From the NCBI GenBank assembly GCA_023402845.1, contig JAEYFP010000028.1, positions 28,739 through 92,738 of the forward strand: a stretch of 64,000 bases of DNA, written 5' to 3'. The stretch comes from Bacillota bacterium. Its GTDB lineage: Bacteria; Bacillota; Clostridia; Lachnospirales; Lachnospiraceae. Shown piece by piece: positions 1-8,464 of this stretch (positions are counted from its first letter, which is position 1; each line of letters begins with the position of its first letter). The notes below the pieces were generated by a model. It did no database searches. It was not told the origin of the DNA and worked only from the letters and a program-made list of their open reading frames with translations. Both the position numbers and the translations under genes were made by a program.

Positions 1-44
1 ACAACATGTCGTTTCAGAATTTTTTCATCATCACAACATGTTGT
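1..44. promoter_or_regulatory. pair of 12-bp palindromes, possible operator
   Basis: ACAACATGTTGT at 33-44 is a perfect palindrome, and ACAACATGTCGT at 1-12 is the same site with one change. Start-to-start spacing is 32 bp, about three helical turns, so both would face the same side of the DNA. They lie just past the stop of spoIIM, so they probably serve a gene beyond the left edge. The binding protein is not identifiable. Confidence 0.35.
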
Positions 45-52
45 AAATTACA

Positions 53-634
53 TTAAAAAAGTTTTAAAATTTTTTTCAGGATCAATGGATTTACATAACT
101 CTCAAGAAAAACTCCTATTATGGAAACTATAAAAAGAAGTAAAAAAATCAGTGCATACCGAAAAAAAAATGACCGCCTCCCTCTTCCTCCTTGAATTCCG
201 GATTCATATTCCACATAGAGTCGTTTGTAAATCTCGTTTCCATAGTACAACGCTGCCACAGTGACCGGCACATAAACGAAGAATTGCGGAAGCATCCCCA
301 CCACACAGAGCAAAATCCCCTTCAAGCCGAATCGGATCGTCGCCGCGGAAAGCAGGGCACCGAAAGCAAAACCAAGCCAGAGCAGATATCCCATCAGATA
401 GATTCCGCCAAACACCGTCAATGAAAAAACTCCGATATATAAAACCGGCATCAGCCGAACCTGAATACAATATTGAAACAGCCGGGCGCCTTCGATATTC
501 ATCGCCGGATATTTTTCCAGAAGATAGGCACTTAAAATCATCACCTGACTGCTGTAATCCTCACAAAACAGATTCGCGGCAAGAATTCCGATGCACATGC
601 CGGCCAGAAAAATAAACATCCATTTTTTCTTCAT
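53..634 (-). CDS. spoIIM: stage II sporulation protein M
   Basis: This is a multi-pass membrane protein of the SpoIIM (DUF95) family, needed with SpoIID and SpoIIP for peptidoglycan remodelling during engulfment. About 193 residues fit the family (B. subtilis about 214). A basic start (MKKKW) leads into a first membrane segment, followed by several more hydrophobic stretches and a C-terminal one ending in basic residues. The reading frame is open further upstream and would overlap the Nudix gene; the ATG at 634 was chosen because a purine-rich AGGGG/GGGA stretch precedes it. It is last of the visible aminotransferase-Nudix-spoIIM run on the minus strand. Confidence 0.85.
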   Translation of the reverse strand: MKKKWMFIFLAGMCIGILAANLFCEDYSSQVMILSAYLLEKYPAMNIEGARLFQYCIQVRLMPVLYIGVFSLTVFGGIYLMGYLLWLGFAFGALLSAATIRFGLKGILLCVVGMLPQFFVYVPVTVAALYYGNEIYKRLYVEYESGIQGGRGRRSFFFRYALIFLLLFIVSIIGVFLESYVNPLILKKILKLF

Positions 635-695
635 CAATTCCCATACCCCTGCAACAATATATGCAGAGGACAGAAAAAAAATACACAGAGCAGAC

Positions 696-1238
696 TCACC
701 AATATTTCGCCCGGTAGGCCATGAGGGCAGCAATGGATTTGGCATCGGTTATCCGGTTCTCAAACACCATTTCCGTCAGTTCCTCAATTGAAAACGCTTC
801 CACCTCAATATACTCGTCATCATCAAGATGCTGCTCGGTTTTTCTTAGGTTTCTGGCAATATAAATATCAATTTTTTCATTGCAAAAAGCAACCGTCGTA
901 TAAAGTGAAATCAGCGGCTCTAAGTCAGACTTTTCCGCAAAATAACCGGTTTCCTCTTCCAACTCCCGATGTGCGGCATCCAGTGTCGGCTCTTCAATGC
1001 TGTTTAAGCCTCCTGCAGGTATTTCCAGCGTATCACTGTCAATCGCATTCCGATACTGGCGTACCATCAGAATCCGTCCGTCCGGCAACACCGGAACGAC
1101 CGCAGCTGCGCCCTTATGCTTAATAAAGTCATACGGTTCCTCTCTTCCATCAGGAAGTCTCATCCGATCCTCATATAAATCGATAATCGCGCCGTGATGA
1201 ACGAGCGTCCGTGCCACTCTTTCGTTTTTTTCAAGCAT
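696..1238 (-). CDS. Nudix hydrolase, ADP-ribose pyrophosphatase type
   Basis: The 180-residue protein has a perfect Nudix box at residues 77-99 (G-x5-E-x7-REL-x-EE-x-G-Y), which binds the metal and pyrophosphate. Overall length and the N-terminal beta-rich part resemble bacterial ADP-ribose pyrophosphatases (NudF/YqkG), which split ADP-ribose into AMP and ribose 5-phosphate. Substrate choice among Nudix enzymes is not secure from sequence. It lies 24 bp after the aminotransferase and before spoIIM, so the three are probably cotranscribed. Confidence 0.85.
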   Translation of the reverse strand: MLEKNERVARTLVHHGAIIDLYEDRMRLPDGREEPYDFIKHKGAAAVVPVLPDGRILMVRQYRNAIDSDTLEIPAGGLNSIEEPTLDAAHRELEEETGYFAEKSDLEPLISLYTTVAFCNEKIDIYIARNLRKTEQHLDDDEYIEVEAFSIEELTEMVFENRITDAKSIAALMAYRAKYW

Positions 1239-1262
1239 ACTCTAACTCCACTTCTCCATCGA

Positions 1263-2459
1263 TTACAGGCTCTTTAAAAATGCTTCAATCCGATCCAGAC
1301 CCTTGTTAATCTGCTCCGCAGAAATCGCATAAGAAAGGCGGAAGCTGTCCGGAAAACCAAAGTCCTCGCAAGGTACAATCGCAACCGCGTAATCGGAAAG
1401 AAGAATATCAGCAAGGCGGTTCATCGTACCGATCTTTTCACCTTTGTATTCCTTTTCCAATGCTTCTTTTCCGTCTACAAACAAGTAAAAGGCTCCCTTT
1501 GGCTCCAAAGTAGATAAATATGGCATCTGTGAAACACGTTCATACATCAGTTTTCTTCTCTTATCAAACTCTGCACGCATGACCTCCACCGCATCCTGAG
1601 GGCCATCCAGCGCCTCCAATGCCGCTTTCTGCGCAATTGAGTTCGGGTTTGAAGTCGCATGGCTTTGGATGGAAGACATCAGCTTTGCGATTTCCACGCT
1701 CGAACCGGTATAGCCGATCCTCCAGCCCGTCATTGAGTAACTCTTAGATAAACCGGAACAGGTAATGGTACGCTTATAAATTTCTTCATTAAAAGAAGCA
1801 ATGCTTACGTGATTCTCTTCTCCGTATATCAAATATTCGTACATTTCATCGGCAATGACATAAATATCATTTCTTACAACAACCTCCGCAATGGCCCGAA
1901 GCTCTGCCTCGGAATAGATCATGCCGGTTGGATTGCTCGGCGTGTTGAGTACAAGTGCTTTCGTCTTTGACGTAATCGCATCCTCAATCTGCCGTGCGCT
2001 GACCTTGTAGCCCTGCTCCTTCGTACCAAAAACATAGACCGGCACTCCGTCGGAAAGCTTCACCATCTCAGGATAGCTCAGCCAGTAAGGTGCCGGAATG
2101 ATTACTTCATCTCCCGCATTTAAAATTGCGTCAAACGCGTTTGACAAAGAGTGCTTTCCGCCGTTGCTTATAACAATCTGGTTCGCGGCATAAGTAAGAT
2201 GGTTAAATTCTTTGAATTTTCTGCTGATCGCTTTTTTCAGTTCTTCTGTTCCCGATGCAGGAGTATATTTTGTAAAACCCGCATGAATCGCATTTATCGC
2301 TGCATTACACACGTTTTCGGGTGTATTAAAATCCGGTTCTCCTGCTCCAAATCCTACAACATCAATCCCCTCTGCACGCATTGCTTTTGCTTTAGCGGTA
2401 ATCGCCAGCGTTGAGGACGGCTTAACAGCCTTCGCTTTTTCTGATAATGTTAATGACAT
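1263..2459 (-). CDS. PLP-dependent class I/II aminotransferase
   Basis: A fold-type I aminotransferase of 398 residues, the size of the aspartate aminotransferase Ib group. It has the GAGEPDF start region, the NTPSNPTG loop, the YVIADEMY strand and the PLP lysine in SGLSKSYSMTGWR (about residue 239), with RLSYA near the C-terminus. The likely reaction is aspartate or aromatic amino-acid transamination with 2-oxoglutarate. An upstream in-frame start exists, but the ATG at 2459 has a strong GGTGGAG site five bases before it. Confidence 0.88.
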   Translation of the reverse strand: MSLTLSEKAKAVKPSSTLAITAKAKAMRAEGIDVVGFGAGEPDFNTPENVCNAAINAIHAGFTKYTPASGTEELKKAISRKFKEFNHLTYAANQIVISNGGKHSLSNAFDAILNAGDEVIIPAPYWLSYPEMVKLSDGVPVYVFGTKEQGYKVSARQIEDAITSKTKALVLNTPSNPTGMIYSEAELRAIAEVVVRNDIYVIADEMYEYLIYGEENHVSIASFNEEIYKRTITCSGLSKSYSMTGWRIGYTGSSVEIAKLMSSIQSHATSNPNSIAQKAALEALDGPQDAVEVMRAEFDKRRKLMYERVSQMPYLSTLEPKGAFYLFVDGKEALEKEYKGEKIGTMNRLADILLSDYAVAIVPCEDFGFPDSFRLSYAISAEQINKGLDRIEAFLKSL

Positions 2460-2550
2460 ACAATCTCCACCTTTTCTTTTCATTCTCCTCAGTAACAAGA
2501 TTTCTCCCGCAGCATTCGATAACTCGGATCTTACTCCCTGTTACCTGTTG

Positions 2551-2579
2551 AGTATAATACAGGAACCTGCAATATACAA
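2551..2579 (-). promoter_or_regulatory. sigma-A-type promoter of the aminotransferase run
   Basis: On the minus strand there is TTGTAT (2574-2579), a 17-bp spacer and TATACT (2551-2556), leaving a leader of about 85 bases before the aminotransferase start. The rest of the 2460-2700 gap shows no convincing gene, only a 9-bp-stem hairpin at 2673-2698 next to the rny terminator. Confidence 0.5.
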
Positions 2580-2703
2580 GGAAAATTTCAAAAAAATATA
2601 CATTTGTTCGTCCCTCGCAGACACCCATCATAAATACTTTCCTTCGCGGACAGTTGCACCAAGCACGATCGAATAGGAAATCCGAAGAAATTTCCTATAT
2701 AAC

Positions 2704-2741
2704 AGAAAACAGCGCAAACTCATGTTCATGAGCTTGCACTG
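2704..2741 (-). terminator. rho-independent terminator of rny
   Basis: A 15-bp stem (2710-2724 with 2727-2741, two-base loop) lies just after the rny stop. Read on the minus strand it is followed by TTTTCTGTT. Confidence 0.8.
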
Positions 2742-2750
2742 TCTGATTTT

Positions 2751-4301
2751 TTACTTTGCGTAATCGGTAACACGGCTTTCCCGAATGACATTGACTTTAA
2801 TTTGTCCCGGATACTCCATTTCAGATTCGATCTTCTTTGAAATATCACGTGCCATAAGGACCATATCCGAATCACTTACCTGTTCCGGAACTACCATAAT
2901 ACGAATCTCTCTACCCGCTTGAATAGCAAAAGACTTATCCACTCCCTTAAAGGAGTTTGTAATATCCTCTAATTGTTTTAATCTGTTAGTGTATGTTTCT
3001 AATGTTTCTCTTCTTGCACCCGGTCTTGCGGCCGAAATTGTGTCGGCTGCCTGAACGATACATGCAATCAGGGACTGCGGTTCCACATCACCATGATGGG
3101 ATTCCACTGAATTGATAACAATCGGTGACTCCTTATATTTTCTACATAACTCAACGCCCAGTTGAATATGAGAACCTTCCATCTCATGATCGACTGCCTT
3201 GCCTATATCATGTAACAAACCCGCCCGCTTGGCCATACGGACATCTACGCCGATTTCTGCAGCAAGTAATCCTGATAACAGAGATACTTCGATAGAATGC
3301 TTTAGTGCATTCTGTCCATAGCTCGTCCTGAATTTCATCCTGCCGAGTAGCTTAATCAGCTCGGGATGAATACCATGCACGCCTACCTCAAGGGTCGCTG
3401 CCTCACCCTCTTCACGAATCATCGTTTCTACTTCTTTCTGCGCCTTTTCAACCATTTCTTCGATTCTGGCCGGATGAATACGTCCGTCCACGATCAGTTT
3501 TTCAAGAGCAATTCTTGCCACTTCTCTTCTAATCGGATCAAAGCCGGATAAGACAACTGCTTCGGGAGTATCATCAATAATCAAATCAACGCCCGTCATC
3601 GTTTCCAAGGTACGAATATTTCTTCCTTCTCTACCAATGATTCTGCCCTTCATTTCATCACTTGGCAGTTGTACAACTGAAATCGTAGTTTCTGCCACAT
3701 GGTCAGCCGCACATTTCTGTATAGCCGTCACTACATACTCTTTAGCCTTTTTGTCCGCTTCTTCTTTTGCACGCGTTTCCATTTCCTTTACGAGCAATGC
3801 GGTTTCATGTTTCACTTCATCTTCAACAATCTTTAACAGATATTCTTTTGCTTGTTCGGAGGTTAAACCTGAGATTCTTTCTAGCTCCTGTACTCTTTGT
3901 TCGTTTAATTTTGAAACTTCTTCCCTTAATTTTGCTAACGCTTCTTCCTTGGCTGAAAAACTGATTTCCCGCTTTTCAATCACGTCCGCCTTTTTGTCAA
4001 CATTTTCTTCCTTCTGCTGCACTCTGCGTTCCAAACGCTGAAGTTCTGCTCTTCTTTCCTTGGTTTCTTTTTCAAGCTCACTCTTTGTACGAATGGACTC
4101 TTCCTTTACTTCCAACAGACCTTCCCGTTTTTTGGCTTCCGCTGCCTTCAATGCTTCGTCAATAATTTCTCTTGCCTTCTGTTCTGCATTGCCAATTTTC
4201 GCTTCGTCAGCTTTTTTGCGACCGTTATAGCCTAGCTTATAAGCAACTGCAACTGCAGCCAAAAGCACGATCACACCAGCAATTATAAACACAATCTGCA
4301 C
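2751..4301 (-). CDS. rny: ribonuclease Y
   Basis: Membrane-anchored endoribonuclease that starts mRNA decay in Firmicutes. The 516 residues show an N-terminal membrane segment (about 1-20), a long charged coiled coil rich in Glu/Lys/Arg (about 30-200), a KH domain with GRIIGREGRN, and an HD domain with LLHDIGKAVDHE as metal site. Length matches RNase Y of B. subtilis (520). It has its own promoter at 4391-4419, a strong AAGGAGG site and its own terminator, so it is a single-gene unit after recX. Confidence 0.96.
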   Translation of the reverse strand: MQIVFIIAGVIVLLAAVAVAYKLGYNGRKKADEAKIGNAEQKAREIIDEALKAAEAKKREGLLEVKEESIRTKSELEKETKERRAELQRLERRVQQKEENVDKKADVIEKREISFSAKEEALAKLREEVSKLNEQRVQELERISGLTSEQAKEYLLKIVEDEVKHETALLVKEMETRAKEEADKKAKEYVVTAIQKCAADHVAETTISVVQLPSDEMKGRIIGREGRNIRTLETMTGVDLIIDDTPEAVVLSGFDPIRREVARIALEKLIVDGRIHPARIEEMVEKAQKEVETMIREEGEAATLEVGVHGIHPELIKLLGRMKFRTSYGQNALKHSIEVSLLSGLLAAEIGVDVRMAKRAGLLHDIGKAVDHEMEGSHIQLGVELCRKYKESPIVINSVESHHGDVEPQSLIACIVQAADTISAARPGARRETLETYTNRLKQLEDITNSFKGVDKSFAIQAGREIRIMVVPEQVSDSDMVLMARDISKKIESEMEYPGQIKVNVIRESRVTDYAK

Positions 4302-4390
4302 AGGGCACCTCCTTATTTAATTTTCATTGTACAATTATCTCTATAGAATACAAAAAAACATATCCTAATTTACGATTTTACAACACTTCA

Positions 4391-4419
4391 ATTTTATACT
4401 GTTTCCTATATTATGTCAA
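4391..4419 (-). promoter_or_regulatory. promoter of rny
   Basis: Minus strand TTGACA (4414-4419), 17-bp spacer, TAAAAT (4391-4396). It sits between the end of recX and the start of rny, giving a leader of roughly 85 bases. Confidence 0.65.
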
Positions 4420-4490
4420 GTGAAACTTGGGCCTTGCCTCCATCACAGGATTCCGGCAGATTCACCATAAAATTCTTTGAATCAAGATCC

Positions 4491-5102
4491 CTATGTGAAT
4501 TCCTTATAAACATTCTCTATGTCACCGATCGTAAACCCCTTACGGTATAGGTAAGCAAATAATTTGTTTTTTTCCTGATAATCAGAAAGCGGCAGCTCCC
4601 TGCATTTTTTAAGCATCAGCCGCCTGATCAGTTCTCTTTCCGCCTCACTGCCGTCCTTCCTATGCTCCGCAAGCTGCTCCTCGATCAATTCCTTATTAAT
4701 TCCCTTTAATAATAGCTTTTGCTTGATCTCACTCCTGCTCAGACTGCCGGTCTTGTACGCGATATAATTTCCGGCATAACGTGTATCATCAATGTAATGA
4801 TAGCTCTTTACATAAGAAATCGCAGCATCGATCACTATCTGTGGGTACAGCCCTTCCTTCAGTTTGCGTCTGACATCTGCCTCTGTTCGGTCAATTGTCT
4901 TAAGCAGGTACATCGCCCTGAGCTTAGCGCGCTTTGTCAGCACCGTATCCACAATCTCCCGGTAAGTTTCCTGTAAAAGAGCCTCACCTTCTTTAATTTT
5001 AAACAGACGCAGTTCGCCCTTGTATAGTACAAAGGCGAACTCATCATTTAAATAGATCTTGTATTTATTTTTTCTATACTCTTCTATCTTCGTAACAATC
5101 AA
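4491..5102 (-). CDS. recX: regulatory protein RecX
   Basis: RecX binds RecA filaments and modulates strand exchange. The 203 residues have the three-helix-repeat composition of the family, including TEADVRRKL and the YIDDTRYA motif, and the length is close to Gram-positive RecX. The start appears to be TTG with a GGGAG site five bases upstream. It follows recA by 32 bp and is probably expressed from the SOS promoter of recA. Confidence 0.92.
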   Translation of the reverse strand: MIVTKIEEYRKNKYKIYLNDEFAFVLYKGELRLFKIKEGEALLQETYREIVDTVLTKRAKLRAMYLLKTIDRTEADVRRKLKEGLYPQIVIDAAISYVKSYHYIDDTRYAGNYIAYKTGSLSRSEIKQKLLLKGINKELIEEQLAEHRKDGSEAERELIRRLMLKKCRELPLSDYQEKNKLFAYLYRKGFTIGDIENVYKEFT

Positions 5103-5134
5103 CTGGACTCCCGCTTTCTAAATCATCGGATGAA

Positions 5135-6229
5135 TTATTCCGCCGCAGTTTCCTTCACAGCATCCTTTGAAGCCTTCTTTGTCTTACTTCCGGTTTCTGC
5201 TTTTGCGCCTGCAGCATTGCCTTCTTTTTTATCCTCGCCAAGCCCGAAATGAGCGCGCACCTTCTCATCGATTTCTGCACATACCACCGGATTTTCAACC
5301 AAATACTGCTTTGTATTTTCACGGCCCTGACCAATCTTCTGTCCTTCATAAGCATACCATGCACCGCTCTTATTCACGATATTCACTTCCGCTGCAAGGT
5401 CCAGAATATCACCCTCACTGGAAATACCCCTGCCAAACATGATATCAAACTCTGCCTCCTTAAACGGCGGCGCAATTTTGTTCTTCACAACCTTTACTCT
5501 TGTACGGTTGCCAACCACCTCTCCTCCCTGCTTCAAAGTTTCGATTCTTCTGACATCCATGCGCACCGAGGCATAAAATTTCAGAGCACGTCCTCCCGTC
5601 GTCGTCTCCGGATTACCGAACATAACACCAATTTTTTCACGAAGCTGATTAATAAAAATAACCGTACAATTAGATTTGCTGATGACCGCGGTCAGTTTGC
5701 GCAGGGCCTGAGACATCAGCCTGGCCTGCAGGCCCATATGGGAATCCCCCATATCTCCGTCAATTTCCGCCTTCGGCACGATCGCCGCAACAGAGTCAAC
5801 AACAACAATATCCACCGCTCCGGAACGCACCATCGTCTCTGTGATTTCCAGTGCCTGTTCACCGTTATCCGGCTGAGAGATATAAAGGTTGTCAATATCC
5901 ACACCAATATTTTTTGCATAGACCGGATCCAATGCATGCTCCGCATCAATAAATCCGGCAATGCCGCCTCGCTTCTGCACCTCAGCAATCATATGAAGGG
6001 TCACTGTCGTCTTACCGCTTGACTCCGGTCCGTAAATTTCCACAATCCTTCCCTTTGGAATGCCACCAAGTCCAAGTGCAATATCAAGGCTTAAGGAACC
6101 CGTCGGTACCGTCTCAACATTCATAGCATTGTTGCTGTCTCCAAGCTTCATGACGGAGCCTTTTCCGAACTGCTTCTCTATTTGTGATAACGCCGCATCC
6201 AATGCCTTTAATTTTTCTTCTCTTTCCAT
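5135..6229 (-). CDS. recA: recombinase RecA
   Basis: ATP-dependent strand-exchange protein and SOS co-protease. Walker A GPESSGKT is at residues 67-74; the core contains the MGDSHMGLQARLMSQALRK stretch and the NQLREKIGVMFGNPETT loop. 364 residues with a lysine- and alanine-rich C-terminal tail, normal for the family. ATG start with a good AAGGAG site. LexA-type boxes overlap its promoter, so damage induction is expected. Confidence 0.98.
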   Translation of the reverse strand: MEREEKLKALDAALSQIEKQFGKGSVMKLGDSNNAMNVETVPTGSLSLDIALGLGGIPKGRIVEIYGPESSGKTTVTLHMIAEVQKRGGIAGFIDAEHALDPVYAKNIGVDIDNLYISQPDNGEQALEITETMVRSGAVDIVVVDSVAAIVPKAEIDGDMGDSHMGLQARLMSQALRKLTAVISKSNCTVIFINQLREKIGVMFGNPETTTGGRALKFYASVRMDVRRIETLKQGGEVVGNRTRVKVVKNKIAPPFKEAEFDIMFGRGISSEGDILDLAAEVNIVNKSGAWYAYEGQKIGQGRENTKQYLVENPVVCAEIDEKVRAHFGLGEDKKEGNAAGAKAETGSKTKKASKDAVKETAAE

Positions 6230-6360
6230 CCCTGTTCTCCTTGTTATGTTCTTTTTGTCTTGTCTTTTAGTTACTGTTCACTCCGTTCTCAGCAACGCAT
6301 GATTTCTGCATGCAAATTCACTGCACGAAGCAGAAATTACTGCTTTTTCAGCCGCATCAA

Positions 6361-6414
6361 AGAACATTTGTTCGTCTCTTTTACCACAATAAAACATCTG
6401 TTCGATTTTGTCAA
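6361..6414 (-). promoter_or_regulatory. recA promoter with two LexA (SOS) boxes
   Basis: Minus strand TTGACA (6409-6414), 17-bp spacer, TATTGT (6386-6391). GAAC-ATTT-GTTC at 6362-6373 is a perfect Gram-positive LexA site followed by G; a second site AAACATCTGTTCG (6392-6404) lies inside the promoter spacer. The two are 30 bp apart. A second, weaker promoter-like pair (TTGGAC/TATAAG, 16-bp spacer) lies at 6455-6482. The remainder of the 381-base gap 6230-6610 holds a leader hairpin (arms 6302-6309 and 6330-6337) and no gene. Confidence 0.75.
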
Positions 6415-6610
6415 CTGTTTTCTTTTCGCGGGCCCCGTTTTAAAATATCCTTCACTTATAATTTATCACAATCAATGTCCAATTAACCGGACTTTCTAAT
6501 ATCCATAATAATCTGCTAAATAATTTAATAATTGCTCTTTTTAATATTAATTGAGACAACATCCAATACCCGTTAGAAATTGGATTTCTGGCGATTCGCC
6601 GGATATGATA

Positions 6611-7861
6611 TTAAATATTTTTTACACGATATTCCAGCAAGCAGCTTCTTAATAGCGTCAGAGCTCTCGCCGCGGAGCTTTCCCGGATTTTGCTCCTGTT
6701 ACCCGAAAAATGGCATTCTTCAACATGCGTCTTTGAGCCTACCGTACATGCAATATAAACAAGTCCTACCGGCTTTCGATCAGTGCCGCCGTCGGGGCCT
6801 GCAATTCCCGTAATTGCTATGCAGACATCTGCTTTCGAAAAAACGGTGCCGCCCTTTGCCATTTCCTTTGCCGTCTGCTCACTGACTGCGCCATACTTTT
6901 CAAGTGTACTCTTCTTTACTCCAAGACGACGCCTTTTGGCTTTGTTTGAATAAGTGACAAAACCTTCCTTAAACACACCGGAAGCACCCGGTACATTTAC
7001 GATACGGGAAGCGACCATGCCGCCTGTACATGATTCTGCTGTCGTAAGCGTCAAGCCGCATTCCAAAAGCAGCTCTATGATCGAAGACTCCAGCGTCGTC
7101 TCCGCTTTTGTCGCATACACTGCACTCTGAAACCGGTTTTTCAGTTCCTCTATCACCGGCTCCACAAGCTGCCTGGCTTCTGTTTCACCGGCTCCCCTTG
7201 CCGTCACACGGATATGCACCTCACCGGTCTTGGCATAAGTGGCCGCCGTCGGGTTATCAGATCCCGTCAAATCCAAGATTTGCTGTTCTGCCGTGCTTTC
7301 ACTGACACCGCACAGCTTGACGACCTGAGAATAAATCGTTTCTTCGGTCTTCGTGCGCAGATATGGAAGGACCTGCTTTTCAAACATCGGAATCATTTCA
7401 TTCGGAGGACCCGGAAGGAGAATCATAATCTTCCCATTTTTCTCCATAATCAGTCCCGGTGCCGTGCCGTTTTCGTTGAGCAGCACGAGTGCACCCTTTG
7501 GCACCATCGCCTGCTTCCAGTTGTTTGCTGCAATTTCCATTCCTTTTTTTTCAAAATATTCCTGAATATGCTCCTTTGCGTCTTCATCAACAAAAAGCTC
7601 GCTCTCAAAAACCTGTGCCGCACCTTCCTTTGTCAGATCATCCTCCGTCGGTCCAAGTCCGCCGGATAAAATAATCAGGTCAGAACGGGACAATGCGGTT
7701 CTGATTGTTTGAAGCAGCCGTTCTTCGTTATCCCCCACCGTGCTCTGGTAATAACAGGAAAATCCAAGATATGCACACTGCTCTGCAAGATAAGCCGCAT
7801 TTGTATTGACGATATTTCCTAATAACAGCTCTGTTCCTACGCTGAGCACTTCCACTACCAT
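6611..7861 (-). CDS. cinA: competence/damage-inducible protein CinA
   Basis: Two-domain protein of 416 residues. The N-terminal MoCF-type domain has LSGGLGPTEDDLTKE and GPPNEMIPMF; the C-terminal CinA amidase domain has LTTAESCTGG and GIAGPDGGT. The family includes nicotinamide-nucleotide amidase and ADP-ribose pyrophosphatase activities (NAD salvage and repair). The cinA-recA neighbourhood is common in Firmicutes, but here recA has its own promoter 200 bp downstream. Confidence 0.95.
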   Translation of the reverse strand: MVVEVLSVGTELLLGNIVNTNAAYLAEQCAYLGFSCYYQSTVGDNEERLLQTIRTALSRSDLIILSGGLGPTEDDLTKEGAAQVFESELFVDEDAKEHIQEYFEKKGMEIAANNWKQAMVPKGALVLLNENGTAPGLIMEKNGKIMILLPGPPNEMIPMFEKQVLPYLRTKTEETIYSQVVKLCGVSESTAEQQILDLTGSDNPTAATYAKTGEVHIRVTARGAGETEARQLVEPVIEELKNRFQSAVYATKAETTLESSIIELLLECGLTLTTAESCTGGMVASRIVNVPGASGVFKEGFVTYSNKAKRRRLGVKKSTLEKYGAVSEQTAKEMAKGGTVFSKADVCIAITGIAGPDGGTDRKPVGLVYIACTVGSKTHVEECHFSGNRSKIRESSAARALTLLRSCLLEYRVKNI

Positions 7862-7921
7862 GTCCGCTTCCTCTTTTCTGTTCTGAGGGCATATGCCCGG
7901 AATTTAGAATTTATACTGATC

Positions 7922-8464
7922 TTATTTATTACTCGTTAACACATTTTTATTCTTTAGAATATAATCAATCAAAGAAACAACCGTTAAAATCAGTGCAATC
8001 CAAATACAGATTGTTGTGATTGCAGCAAACAAGGTACCCGGAAGATCAGCGATCAGCAGGCAGATCATCAGCATCTGAAACGTCGTCTTGAATTTGCCCC
8101 AATAGCTCGCAGCAATGACAACGCCATTGTCGGAAGCCACAAGACGGAAACCGCTGATGATAAATTCCCGGCTGATGATGACGATGACCATCCATGACGG
8201 CAGGCTGCCAAGTTCGACAAAACAAATCATCGCCGAGCAAACAAGCAGCTTGTCCGCAAGCGGATCCATAAATTTCCCGAAATTTGTAACAAGATTATAT
8301 CTTCTGGCAAGATATCCATCAAGCAGATCCGTAAGGCTTGCCAATATAAAAATCACGAGAGCAATCCATTTGCCGGCACTTCCTCCCGCATCAGTCAGCA
8401 AAAATACAAGGAATACCGGAATCATGAACACACGCAGTATTGTTAGTTTATTCGGCAGATTCAT
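7922..8464 (-). CDS. pgsA: CDP-diacylglycerol-glycerol-3-phosphate 3-phosphatidyltransferase
   Basis: Integral membrane enzyme making phosphatidylglycerol phosphate. It has the CDP-alcohol phosphotransferase signature D-x2-DG-x2-AR-x8-G-x3-D-x3-D in DLLDGYLARRYN through FMDPLADK (about residues 50-75), and several membrane helices. The ATG at 8464 is preferred over the GTG one codon earlier because GGAGAG lies seven bases upstream. The start overlaps the end of rimO, indicating translational coupling. Confidence 0.95.
   Translation of the reverse strand: MNLPNKLTILRVFMIPVFLVFLLTDAGGSAGKWIALVIFILASLTDLLDGYLARRYNLVTNFGKFMDPLADKLLVCSAMICFVELGSLPSWMVIVIISREFIISGFRLVASDNGVVIAASYWGKFKTTFQMLMICLLIADLPGTLFAAITTICIWIALILTVVSLIDYILKNKNVLTSNK

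Noticed and set aside
635..745. N-terminal extension of SpoIIM
   Set aside because: It would overlap the Nudix gene and add residues without family similarity; the ATG at 634 has a better ribosome binding site.
2580..2600. possible LexA half-site ATACATTTGTTCG before the aminotransferase
   Set aside because: Two mismatches in the left half and no role in damage repair for the gene.
2422..2631. 69-residue minus-strand frame before the aminotransferase
   Set aside because: It covers the predicted promoter and leader, overlaps the aminotransferase start, and has no recognisable domain.
5249..6022. 257-residue plus-strand frame opposite recA
   Set aside because: Antisense shadow of recA with His/Arg/Asn-rich, low-information sequence and no plausible start signal.
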